Below are positions 1 through 5,533 of a stretch of DNA of 5,533 bases, piece after piece. The notes beneath the pieces are model-generated. The model did not search any database, was not told where the DNA came from, and worked only from the letters and a program-made list of their open reading frames with translations. Position 1 is the stretch's first letter, and each line of letters opens with the position of its first letter. Both the position numbers and the translations under genes were made by a program. The stretch comes from Atribacterota bacterium (lineage in GTDB: Bacteria; Atribacterota; Phoenicimicrobiia; Phoenicimicrobiales; Phoenicimicrobiaceae): the NCBI GenBank assembly GCA_030668465.1, contig DAOUTX010000083.1, positions 1-5,533 of the forward strand, written 5' to 3'.

Positions 1-156
1 AAGCTATTACAAGGTGAATTTCAGGGTAAAGAGGGTGAAGTGATGAAGGTCGGTAGAATGGGAGAAATTAAAATAGGTTCAGATAATGTAGCAATAATGG
101 GCGAGCCATATATATTTGAAAAAGATAACATAGATAAATTTGCTGAGATTTACTAA
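1..156 (+). CDS. rhaS: Rhamnose ABC transporter substrate-binding protein, C-terminal end (5' cut by window)
   Basis: Frame 1 is open from the first base to a TAA at 154-156 and gives 51 residues. The stretch KVGRMGEIKIG followed by MGEPYIFEKDNIDKF resembles the C-terminal end of RhaS-type periplasmic or lipid-anchored sugar-binding proteins of the CUT2 (ribose/rhamnose) group, which typically finish with a 'GEP-x-x-F-x-K-x-N-I-D-K-F' pattern. The known role of this family is to bind L-rhamnose outside the membrane and deliver it to the permeases. The identification rests on this short tail plus the directly following rhamnose ATPase, permease, mutarotase and kinase genes. The signal peptide and sugar-binding residues lie upstream of the window and cannot be judged. 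A binding protein for another sugar is possible, but the operon content makes rhamnose the best reading. Confidence 0.8.
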   Translation, partial: KLLQGEFQGKEGEVMKVGRMGEIKIGSDNVAIMGEPYIFEKDNIDKFAEIY

Positions 157-188
157 TGGTTTACTATTTGAATTAAAAAATCTGTTTG

Positions 189-219
189 GTAAAGCGGGGT
201 TAATCATATCCCGCTTTAC
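189..219 (+). terminator. Hairpin between rhaS and rhaT (partial terminator or mRNA-stabilising stem-loop)
   Basis: The arm GTAAAGCGGG (189-198) is the exact reverse complement of CCCGCTTTAC (210-219), giving a perfect 10-bp stem around an 11-base loop. A G-T wobble can extend it at each end. It lies 32 bases after the binding-protein stop and 38 bases before the ATPase start. The bases after it (TTATAAATA) are AT-rich but hold no proper U-run, so full rho-independent termination looks unlikely. A stem-loop at this place is common in sugar ABC operons, where it lets the binding protein be made in excess over the membrane parts by partial termination or by protecting the 3' end of a processed message. 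That role is an inference here. Confidence 0.6.
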
Positions 220-257
220 TTATAAATACCTCAAAATAAAAGAGGAATTTAGGTTTA

Positions 258-1757
258 ATGAATAATTGTATTATTGAAATGAAGGGGATTAAAAAATATT
301 TTTATGGCGTTAAAGCACTTGATGGAGTAGATTTTAAAGTAAGAACTGGCGAAGTACATGCTCTTATAGGTGAAAATGGGGCTGGGAAATCTACTCTGGT
401 AAAGATTTTAACCGGCGTATATCAACCTACCGCTGGCACTATTATTCTTAATGATAAACCTGTTCAATTTCCATCTCCTCAAGTCTCACAAAAAGCTGGA
501 ATATCCGCAATACACCAGGAAGCTACAATGTTCCCCGATCTCTCCGTTATGGAAAATATATTCATGGGTCATCATATTAGAAATAAATCCAACGGTCTGC
601 TTTCTTGGAGAGAAATGAAAGATAAAACACAGATACTTCTTGATAAACTTGAATTGGATATTCGCCCTGATACCAAAGTAAAAAATTTAAGTGTTGCCCA
701 AAGACATATGGTAGAGATTGCCAAAGCACTCTCACTGAATGCAAAAGTAGTAATTATGGATGAACCAACCTCTGCCCTTACCCTTAGAGAAGTTGAGTAT
801 TTATATAAAATTATTAGAAAATTGAAATCAGAAGGAAAAGCTATTATCTTTATTTCTCATAAATTTGAAGAGGTCTTTGAAATTGCGGATTATTTTACCG
901 TACTGAGAGATGGGAAATATATCGGAGAAGGGACGATTGCTGATATCACCGTAGATAAAATTGTGCAAATGGTGATTGGACGTAGTCTTGCACAAATGTA
1001 TCCAAAATTAGAGGCAGAGCAAGGCAATATTATTTTAAAGGTCGAAAATCTTTCTAAGATAGGCGTATTTAAAAACATATCTTTTGATTTGCACAAAGGG
1101 GAAATACTGGGATTTTTTGGATTGGTGGGAGCGGGAAGGTCAGAAGTAATGCAGACAATTTTTGGAATTGATACGAAGACCTCAGGTGAAGTTTTTATAG
1201 ATGGTGAAAAGGTTTACATTGCCAATCCTTCTGATGCAATGAATTTCGGCCTTGCTTATCTCCCCGAAGATCGACAGATACAAGGTGCTATTTTAGCTAT
1301 GAATATTAGGGAAAATATTACCCTACCGATAATAGATAGAACAAGCAGACATATTTTCTTGGATCGTAATAGAGAATTTGAAATTACTGATGAATATGGG
1401 AAATATATAGAAATAAAAGCTTCAGGTTGGGAACAGTTGGTAGAAGACCTCTCCGGAGGAAATCAACAGAAGGTAGTTTTAGCTAAATGGATTGCCACCA
1501 AACCACGAATATTAATTATGGATGAACCAACCAAAGGAATTGATATAGCAACCAAAGCTACTGTACATAATTTTATTTCTGAACTCGCAAAAAAAGGCAT
1601 AGCAATAATCCTTATTTCCTCTGAACTTCCTGAGATTCTCGGTATGTCTAATAATGTTATAGTAATGCATGAGGGGGTTATAACTGCTAAATTTACTCGC
1701 GAAGGAGCCAATTCTAAAAAGATAATTAGAGCTGCAATTGGAAGTATTTCAAAGTGA
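258..1757 (+). CDS. rhaT: L-rhamnose import ABC transporter, double ATPase subunit
   Basis: This 499-residue protein has two fused ABC ATPase domains, the usual length and build of CUT2-type sugar importers (RbsA, XylG, RhaT). It sits on the cytoplasmic face and drives uptake with ATP. Domain 1 (about 4-245) has Walker A GENGAGKST at 38-46, Q-loop Gln87, signature LSVAQ at 144-148, Walker B VVIMDEP at 164-170 with Glu169, and H-loop His201. Domain 2 (about 258-498) has a Walker A-like GLVGAGRSE at 288-296 with Arg in place of the Lys, a full LSGGNQQK signature at 398-405, Walker B ILIMDEP at 418-424, and Ser455 where domain 1 has the H-loop His. Such asymmetry is typical of the family. The ATG at 258 has AGAGGA at 241-246 and a closer AGG at 251-253, whereas the next in-frame ATG at 279 has no ribosome site. 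Rhamnose as substrate is inferred mainly from the downstream mutarotase and rhamnulokinase. Confidence 0.93.
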   Translation: MNNCIIEMKGIKKYFYGVKALDGVDFKVRTGEVHALIGENGAGKSTLVKILTGVYQPTAGTIILNDKPVQFPSPQVSQKAGISAIHQEATMFPDLSVMENIFMGHHIRNKSNGLLSWREMKDKTQILLDKLELDIRPDTKVKNLSVAQRHMVEIAKALSLNAKVVIMDEPTSALTLREVEYLYKIIRKLKSEGKAIIFISHKFEEVFEIADYFTVLRDGKYIGEGTIADITVDKIVQMVIGRSLAQMYPKLEAEQGNIILKVENLSKIGVFKNISFDLHKGEILGFFGLVGAGRSEVMQTIFGIDTKTSGEVFIDGEKVYIANPSDAMNFGLAYLPEDRQIQGAILAMNIRENITLPIIDRTSRHIFLDRNREFEITDEYGKYIEIKASGWEQLVEDLSGGNQQKVVLAKWIATKPRILIMDEPTKGIDIATKATVHNFISELAKKGIAIILISSELPEILGMSNNVIVMHEGVITAKFTREGANSKKIIRAAIGSISK

Positions 1758-1761
1758 GGAA
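1756..1761 (+). promoter_or_regulatory. Ribosome binding site of rhaP
   Basis: GAGGAA lies 8 bases before the ATG at 1770 and overlaps the last two bases of the rhaT stop codon (TGA, 1755-1757). The site supports the 1770 start and suggests that ribosomes finishing rhaT feed into rhaP. Confidence 0.8.
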
Positions 1762-1769
1762 ATTTTAAA

Positions 1770-2750
1770 ATGAAGGATTTATTTAGGAAAAGAGAATTTA
1801 ATCTTTTTATTTTTATTTTATTTATTATATTTGGAGTTAGTTGGAGAACCCCCAGCTTTTTATATATTAATAACTTTGTTGATATTTTGAATGATACTGC
1901 TATTCTGTCTATGGTTGCCATTGGACAACTTATGATTATTGTTACGGGGGGTATAGATTTATCTGTCGGTTCCAGTCTCGCTTTAAGTGGTATGAGTGTG
2001 GCACTTTTAAATCAATATCACCCTGGAATTCCTATCTTTATGATTATTTTAATTTCCATAGCCATTGGACTCCTGCTTGGTTCGATAAATGGCTTGTTGG
2101 TTTCCCGGGCTAAAATTCCACCTATCATAACTACTCTTGGAACTATGAGCATATATAGAGGTTTGGTATTCGTACTTTGTGGGGGAACCTGGGTTAGTGC
2201 TCATGAGATGACCGAGGCTTTTCGGGTGTTTCCCAGAAGAAGTTTTTTAGGTATATCCAGTCTTATATATTTATCGATACTAATAGTAATATTATTTTTA
2301 ATTTTTTTAAATTTAACTAGAACCGGAAGAGAGATTTACGGGGTAGGCGGCAATAAGATAGCCTCTCAATATGTGGGCATTAACCTGAAGAAAATTCAAT
2401 ATATTGTCTTTACCTTATGTGGAGGAATTACTGGTCTTGCCGGATTTTTATGGGTTGCCCGTTATGCTGCTGCACAGAGCGAAACTGCCATCGGTTTCGA
2501 ACTTCAGACCATTGCGGCCTGTGTAATTGGTGGGGTAAGTATTACTGGTGGTTCCGGGACGATTATCGGTGTTGTACTGGGAGCCTTTTTCATGGGAATT
2601 GTTTATAATGCTCTGACCATGATTAATGTTTCGCCCTTCTGGCAGATGGCGATTCAGGGTTTCATTATAATTTTTGCAATTATAATAAATACTGTTATGG
2701 ATAAACGTAATCAGCAATTAATGCTAAGAAAGAGAAGTTTTAATGAATAA
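1770..2750 (+). CDS. rhaP: Rhamnose ABC transporter permease, first subunit
   Basis: This 326-residue, very hydrophobic protein belongs to the CUT2 (RbsC/BPD_transp_2) permease family and is expected to form half of the rhamnose channel in the cytoplasmic membrane. By eye it has about eight to ten membrane segments, roughly at 11-24, 42-60, 64-80, 88-112, 118-136, 163-181, 210-230, 246-280 and 290-309. Family hallmarks are GGIDLSVGS at 60-68, GTMSIYRG at 124-131, GGNKIASQYVGI at 193-204 (the cytoplasmic loop that contacts the ATPase) and the Gly-rich IGGVSITGGSGTIIG at 253-267. The basic tail (DKRNQQLMLRKR) should be cytoplasmic by the positive-inside rule. It begins 12 bases after rhaT and overlaps the next permease by 8 bases. 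The substrate comes from context, since the permease sequence alone cannot tell rhamnose from other CUT2 sugars, and the rhaP versus rhaQ label follows gene order in the rhizobial cluster. Confidence 0.9.
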   Translation: MKDLFRKREFNLFIFILFIIFGVSWRTPSFLYINNFVDILNDTAILSMVAIGQLMIIVTGGIDLSVGSSLALSGMSVALLNQYHPGIPIFMIILISIAIGLLLGSINGLLVSRAKIPPIITTLGTMSIYRGLVFVLCGGTWVSAHEMTEAFRVFPRRSFLGISSLIYLSILIVILFLIFLNLTRTGREIYGVGGNKIASQYVGINLKKIQYIVFTLCGGITGLAGFLWVARYAAAQSETAIGFELQTIAACVIGGVSITGGSGTIIGVVLGAFFMGIVYNALTMINVSPFWQMAIQGFIIIFAIIINTVMDKRNQQLMLRKRSFNE

Positions 2751-3762
2751 AGAAAATGGTGTTCTTGACATTAAAAAAATAAGAAAAATTTCCTTGCTAA
2801 ATATTATGTGGCAGTGGGAAACCATTCTCCTTTTTATTTTTATTATGGTTGCAATAATAAATTCTAATTTATCTCCCTATTTTTTAGATTATACCAACCT
2901 TATGAACACAACTTTTAATTTTATAGAAAAAGCCATAATCGCTCTTCCCATGATATTTGTAATCATATGTGGTGATATTGACATTTCTGTTGCCTCAATT
3001 ATAGCTTTATCTTCGGTTTTTATGGGCATGGCCTCCCAGGCCGGAGTTAATACTTTTGGGTTGGTTGCGATAGGACTTTTTTCAGGTTCAGCGGCAGGTT
3101 TTTTAAATGGTTTCATTATAACAAAATTTGGAATTCCCGCAATTGCTGTTACCCTGGGAAGCATGTCTTTGTTTAGAGGTATTGCTTATGTAATTCTTGG
3201 AGATAAGGCATTTACCAAGTACCCGACATCTTTTGCTTTTTTTGGACAGGGATACATTGGGAATACTATGATTCCTTTTGAATTGATCCTTTTTTTCATA
3301 CTTGCTATAATTTTTGGCATAATTTTGCATAAAACTACTATGGGACGGAGGGTATTTGCCATTGGAAATAATTCTACTGCTGCTCGTTTTTCAGGGATAC
3401 CTGTAAACAGAATACGTCTTATTATTTTTACAGTTACCGGTCTCTGTTCAGGATTAGCTTCAATCTTGCTTACTTCGCGGATTGGAAGTACCCGTCCGAA
3501 TATTGCTTATGGATGGGAGCTTGAGATTATTACTACAGTTGTGCTGGGTGGGGTAGCTATTACCGGGGGTAAAGGAAATATTTTTGGCGTAGTCATTTCC
3601 ATTTTTATAATTGGATTTCTTAAGTTCGGAATGGGCTTAATCAATGTTCCCGGTAAAGTTATGAATATTATTATAGGATTATTGTTAATCTTAGCAATTA
3701 TGCTTCCGGAATTACTTAAAAGATTAAAACCTAAAAATAGTTTTAGTAATATTAAAAAATAA
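2743..3762 (+). CDS. rhaQ: Rhamnose ABC transporter permease, second subunit
   Basis: This 339-residue membrane protein is homologous to the preceding permease and should form the second half of a heterodimeric channel. Shared landmarks are GDIDISVAS at 77-85, GSMSLFRG at 139-146, GNNSTAARFSGI at 208-219 (ATPase-contact loop) and LGGVAITGGKGNIFG at 268-282. Membrane segments lie roughly at 26-40, 61-78, 83-97, 103-126, 132-152, 178-195, 224-244, 261-293 and 303-321. A charged N-terminal tail of about 25 residues comes before the first segment. The ATG at 2743 lies inside the end of rhaP, giving an 8-base overlap in a different frame. A modest GAGAAG ribosome site at 2732-2737 sits 5 bases upstream within rhaP, so translational coupling is likely. 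The pair probably arose by an old duplication; many CUT2 systems use one homodimeric permease, while known rhamnose systems carry two. Confidence 0.9.
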   Translation: MNKENGVLDIKKIRKISLLNIMWQWETILLFIFIMVAIINSNLSPYFLDYTNLMNTTFNFIEKAIIALPMIFVIICGDIDISVASIIALSSVFMGMASQAGVNTFGLVAIGLFSGSAAGFLNGFIITKFGIPAIAVTLGSMSLFRGIAYVILGDKAFTKYPTSFAFFGQGYIGNTMIPFELILFFILAIIFGIILHKTTMGRRVFAIGNNSTAARFSGIPVNRIRLIIFTVTGLCSGLASILLTSRIGSTRPNIAYGWELEIITTVVLGGVAITGGKGNIFGVVISIFIIGFLKFGMGLINVPGKVMNIIIGLLLILAIMLPELLKRLKPKNSFSNIKK

Positions 3763-3768
3763 ATTTTT

Positions 3769-3773
3769 AGGAG
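3769..3773 (+). promoter_or_regulatory. Ribosome binding site that places the rhaM start at 3781
   Basis: AGGAG lies 7 bases before the ATG at 3781 but only 4 bases before an in-frame TTG at 3778. The spacing favours the ATG, and this choice also gives a 104-residue protein, the same length as E. coli RhaM. Confidence 0.8.
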
Positions 3774-3780
3774 AAGGTTG

Positions 3781-4095
3781 ATGAAAAGAGTAGCATTTAA
3801 AATGAAATTAAAAGTGGGACATGAGGAAGAATATAAAAAAAGACATGATGAAATATGGTCTGAACTTAAAGAAAAATTATCCAGAGTGGGAATTTATGAT
3901 TATTCCATATTTCTTGATAAAAAAACACTTACTCTCTTTGCGGTACAAAAATTGAAAGATAATAATACAGTTGAAGAACTTCCTTCAAAAGAGATAATGA
4001 AAAAATGGTGGGATTATATGAAAGATATTATGGAAACAAATCCAGATAATTCCCCGGTTACTGCCTCTTTGGAAGAGGTTTTTCATATGGATTAA
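3781..4095 (+). CDS. rhaM: L-rhamnose mutarotase
   Basis: This 104-residue protein matches the L-rhamnose mutarotase family (RhaM in E. coli, formerly YiiL; RhaU in rhizobia) in length and in motifs along its whole span. The enzyme interconverts the alpha and beta anomers of L-rhamnose in the cytoplasm, which speeds entry into the isomerase step. Visible family features are EEEYKKRHDEIW at 15-26 with Tyr18 and His22 at the same numbering as the catalytic pair of the E. coli enzyme, YSIFLD at 41-46, the tandem Trp76-Trp77 followed by YM, and NPDNSPV at 87-93. The fold is a dimeric ferredoxin-like alpha+beta barrel. The gene follows rhaQ by 18 bases. This is the most substrate-specific gene in the window and the main reason to call the transporter a rhamnose importer. 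An in-frame TTG at 3778 would add one residue but is poorly spaced from the ribosome site. Confidence 0.95.
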   Translation: MKRVAFKMKLKVGHEEEYKKRHDEIWSELKEKLSRVGIYDYSIFLDKKTLTLFAVQKLKDNNTVEELPSKEIMKKWWDYMKDIMETNPDNSPVTASLEEVFHMD

Positions 4096-4186
4096 AGATG
4101 TTCTTGTTAAATAAATATACAAAGAAAGAATAATCAAAACTATCTCGTTTATTAAAAAAAGTGACAATAGATAATACAAGGGATGT

Positions 4187-4205
4187 AATATTTTTAGAAA
4201 ATATT
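4187..4205. repeat. Small AT-only inverted repeat in the rhaM-aldolase gap
   Basis: AATATTTT (4187-4194) and AAAATATT (4198-4205) form a perfect 8-bp inverted repeat around TAG. It contains no G-C pair, so it would be a weak hairpin in RNA and has no U-run use as a terminator. It touches the proposed -35 box at 4205-4210, so an operator role is possible. In DNA this AT-rich such repeats also arise by chance. Confidence 0.35.
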
Positions 4206-4233
4206 TTACGAGAGAAGAGCTTTTTGTAATAAT
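4205..4233 (+). promoter_or_regulatory. Candidate internal promoter before the aldolase
   Basis: TTTACG (4205-4210) matches 4 of 6 bases of the sigma-70/SigA -35 consensus. A 17-base spacer leads to AATAAT (4228-4233), 5 of 6 for the -10 box, and TG at 4225-4226 gives an extended -10. Transcription would start near 4240, about 45 bases before the aldolase start. The 189-base gap between rhaM and the aldolase start, much longer than the other junctions here, is consistent with a promoter. The AT-rich background makes chance matches common. Confidence 0.3.
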
Positions 4234-4271
4234 ATAAAAAATAAACAGCGTAAGAAGTTAATAACTATGAG

Positions 4272-4276
4272 AGGGG
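4272..4276 (+). promoter_or_regulatory. Ribosome binding site that places the aldolase start at 4285
   Basis: AGGGG (within GAGAGGGGAA) lies 8 bases before the ATG at 4285. The in-frame ATG at 4267 has only a weak AAGAAG upstream and overlaps this site, so 4285 is preferred. Confidence 0.7.
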
Positions 4277-4284
4277 AATGGAAA

Positions 4285-5073
4285 ATGAAGAAATGGCAGA
4301 ATATTAAAGTTAAGACTTTGCGTAAACTGGTAAAGCTTTCAAATATTCTTGGAAGAGAAAACTATCATCTTGCAATTATTGGAGAAGGCAATACTTCGGC
4401 TAAAGTTGAGGTAAAAGATATTGCCGGTAGTTTTTATATAAAAGCAAGTGGGACCCGGCTTGCAACTGTAACCGAGAATGATTTTGTTCAGGTTTATTTT
4501 GAACCGATTATGCAGCTTATAAATATGGAGAATCCTAATGCTGAAGAAATTAATTACATCTTTGAAAAAGCCAAAGTGGATAAAAAATACCAAGCTACCC
4601 CCTCTGTGGAAACCTTATTACATGCTATTTGCCTTAATCTGGAGGGAGTAAATTTTGTTGGCCATACTCATCCCACAGCAGTGAATAGATTGACCTGTTC
4701 AAAGAGTTTCCCGGAGAATCTTAAAGGGAGAATTTATCCTGATGAAATTGTTCTACTGGGAAAAGAATCGGTTTTTATTCCTTATACAGATCCAGGAGTT
4801 AAACTTGCTCAAAAAGTAAAAAAAGAAATTGAAATATTTTTAGATAAACATGGAGAGAGGCCTAAATCTATTTATTTTCAAAACCATGGATTTGTTGCTT
4901 TAGGATCTACTCCTGCGGAAGTAGAGAATATTACCTTAATGGCAGATAAGGCAGCGGAAATTCGTTTTGGAGCATTACTTACAGGAGGTATAAACGCTTT
5001 TTCTGAAGATATGGTAACCTATATTGCTGAAAGAACAGACGAAAAATACAGACAAAAGCTATTTGAAGAATAG
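4285..5073 (+). CDS. Class II aldolase/adducin family protein, probable rhamnulose-1-phosphate aldolase
   Basis: This 262-residue protein has the class II (metal-dependent) aldolase/adducin fold. In FucA and RhaD this fold cleaves a deoxyketose-1-phosphate to dihydroxyacetone phosphate and L-lactaldehyde. Visible features are a phosphate-loop-like GEGNTSAK at 33-40, KASGT at 53-57, PSVET at 106-110 with Glu109 at the position of the catalytic Glu73 of FucA, metal ligands His127 and His129 in GHTHP, and the third metal ligand His201 in QNHGFVALG. All catalytic and metal positions are therefore present. The C-terminal part (Ala/Glu-rich helix near 219-229, then a TDEKYRQ tail) differs from E. 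coli RhaD. It also lacks the short-chain dehydrogenase half found in bifunctional RhaD/YuxG-type proteins. Lying between the mutarotase and the rhamnulokinase, rhamnulose-1-phosphate is the likeliest substrate, but this is inferred and no gene symbol is given. An upstream ATG at 4267 would add six residues. Confidence 0.85.
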   Translation: MKKWQNIKVKTLRKLVKLSNILGRENYHLAIIGEGNTSAKVEVKDIAGSFYIKASGTRLATVTENDFVQVYFEPIMQLINMENPNAEEINYIFEKAKVDKKYQATPSVETLLHAICLNLEGVNFVGHTHPTAVNRLTCSKSFPENLKGRIYPDEIVLLGKESVFIPYTDPGVKLAQKVKKEIEIFLDKHGERPKSIYFQNHGFVALGSTPAEVENITLMADKAAEIRFGALLTGGINAFSEDMVTYIAERTDEKYRQKLFEE

Positions 5074-5079
5074 AGATAG

Positions 5080-5085
5080 AAGGAG
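5080..5085 (+). promoter_or_regulatory. Ribosome binding site of the rhamnulokinase gene
   Basis: AAGGAG lies 7 bases before the ATG at 5093, a near-ideal site. It fixes the kinase start and sits in the 19-base junction after the aldolase stop, showing the two genes are co-transcribed. Confidence 0.85.
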
Positions 5086-5092
5086 TAGTGTG

Positions 5093-5533
5093 ATGCAAAA
5101 ATTCATAGCTATTGATATTGGCGCAGAAACCGGGAGAGTGATTGTTGGTGATGTATCAAAGATGGAAATAATATATCGTTTCCCCAATAATTTAGTAAAG
5201 GTTAAAGATAGTATTTTTTGGGATATTCTGGGAATATTCAATGAGATAAAGAAAGGTTTAAAGAAAGCTTTTAAAAAATATCCCAATCAGATAGTGAGTA
5301 TTGGCATTGATACCTGGGGAGTTGATTATGTTCTTTTGGATGATGATGGTGATATTCTGGGAAATCCCTATCACTATCGAGACAAGAGAACAGATAATAT
5401 AATGGAGGAAGCATTTAAAATTATATCCAGAGAAGAAATTTTTGCAGAGACTGGCATTCAATTTATGCAGCTTAATACTATCTATCAACTATATTCATTT
5501 GCAAAGAAAAAACCTCAAATCTTTGAAAATGCA
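5093..5533 (+). CDS. rhaB: Rhamnulokinase, N-terminal part (3' cut by window)
   Basis: The first 147 codons of an FGGY-family sugar kinase are present and the frame runs open off the window end; full-length members are about 470-490 residues. Rhamnulokinase transfers phosphate from ATP to O1 of L-rhamnulose in the cytoplasm. The N-terminal phosphate-binding strand pair is seen as AIDIGAETGRVIVG at 6-19, where rhamnulokinases carry a DLGA-(E/S)-SGR-type motif. GIDTWGVDYVLLD at 71-83 is close to the sugar-binding AIDTWGVDFVLLD signature of RhaB, and YRDKRTD at 95-101 and TGIQFMQLNTIYQL at 120-133 also match rhamnulokinases better than xylulo-, glycero- or fuculokinases. The gene follows the aldolase by 19 bases. 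In the rhizobial rha cluster the equivalent kinase (RhaK) is known to be needed for rhamnose transport as well as phosphorylation. The C-terminal ATP-binding half and catalytic Asp lie outside the window. Confidence 0.92.
   Translation, partial: MQKFIAIDIGAETGRVIVGDVSKMEIIYRFPNNLVKVKDSIFWDILGIFNEIKKGLKKAFKKYPNQIVSIGIDTWGVDYVLLDDDGDILGNPYHYRDKRTDNIMEEAFKIISREEIFAETGIQFMQLNTIYQLYSFAKKKPQIFENA

Noticed and set aside
1463..1921. A 152-codon open frame on the minus strand
   Set aside because: It lies across the strongly supported rhaT and rhaP genes, has no recognisable motif or ribosome site, and its apparent hydrophobic content mirrors the AT-rich plus-strand coding.
3778..3780. TTG as the rhaM start codon
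   Set aside because: It is only 4 bases from the AGGAG ribosome site, while the ATG at 3781 is 7 bases away and gives the standard 104-residue length.
4104..4132. Promoter with TTGTTA as the -35 box
   Set aside because: No -10 box better than 4 of 6 lies at 16-18 bases spacing; the candidate at 4205-4233 is stronger.
4267..4269. ATG at 4267 as the aldolase start
   Set aside because: The strong AGAGGGG site lies downstream of it and is spaced for the ATG at 4285; the six extra residues add no family match.
5059..5488. Two minus-strand open frames over the kinase
   Set aside because: The plus strand here encodes clear rhamnulokinase motifs behind an ideal ribosome site; the minus-strand products are low-complexity and unrecognisable.
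258..5533. An autoinducer-2 (lsr-type) uptake operon
   Set aside because: Lsr operons also pair CUT2 transporters with an FGGY kinase and a small LsrG protein of similar fold. Here the small protein has rhamnose mutarotase motifs (Tyr18, His22, WW-x-YM, NPDNSPV), the kinase has the IDTWGVD rhamnulokinase signature, and the aldolase is class II rather than LsrF-like class I.
4285..5533. Part of a microcompartment locus for fucose/rhamnose breakdown
   Set aside because: Class II aldolases occur in such loci, but no shell protein gene or encapsulation peptide is visible in this window.

Overview
The window reads as one continuous plus-strand operon for uptake and first-stage catabolism of L-rhamnose (6-deoxy-L-mannose). 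It is clearly AT-rich, roughly one third G+C by eye, with frequent AGA, ATA and AAA codons and strong purine-rich ribosome binding sites. This fits a low-GC bacterium of Firmicutes, Thermotogae or Atribacterota type, but nothing here fixes the phylum.

Layout: (1) 1-156 is the last 51 codons of a sugar-binding protein gene (rhaS type) that begins upstream of the window. (2) 157-257 is a 101-base gap with a perfect 10-bp hairpin, probably a partial terminator or mRNA-stabilising element separating the binding protein from the rest of the transporter. (3) 258-1757 encodes a double-domain sugar ABC ATPase (rhaT). (4) 1770-2750 and 2743-3762 encode two homologous permeases (rhaP, rhaQ) that overlap by 8 bases. 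(5) 3781-4095 encodes L-rhamnose mutarotase (rhaM, called rhaU in rhizobia). (6) 4096-4284 is the longest gap, very AT-rich, with a small inverted repeat and a plausible internal promoter. (7) 4285-5073 encodes a stand-alone class II (zinc-type) aldolase. (8) 5093 to the window end is the first 147 codons of an FGGY-family rhamnulokinase (rhaB, called rhaK in rhizobia).

How the genes work together: RhaS captures rhamnose outside the membrane. RhaP and RhaQ form the channel and RhaT powers it. RhaM interconverts the anomers to supply the form used by rhamnose isomerase, which is not in this window. RhaB phosphorylates L-rhamnulose, and the aldolase most likely cleaves rhamnulose-1-phosphate to dihydroxyacetone phosphate and L-lactaldehyde. 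The order S-T-P-Q-mutarotase-kinase matches the rhizobial rhaSTPQUK cluster, with an aldolase placed before the kinase.

No RNA gene, mobile element, CRISPR array, frameshift or truncated gene was seen; the two edge genes are cut only by the window. No wholly new system is visible. The points most worth checking are the non-canonical aldolase, the hairpin after rhaS and the possible internal promoter before the aldolase.
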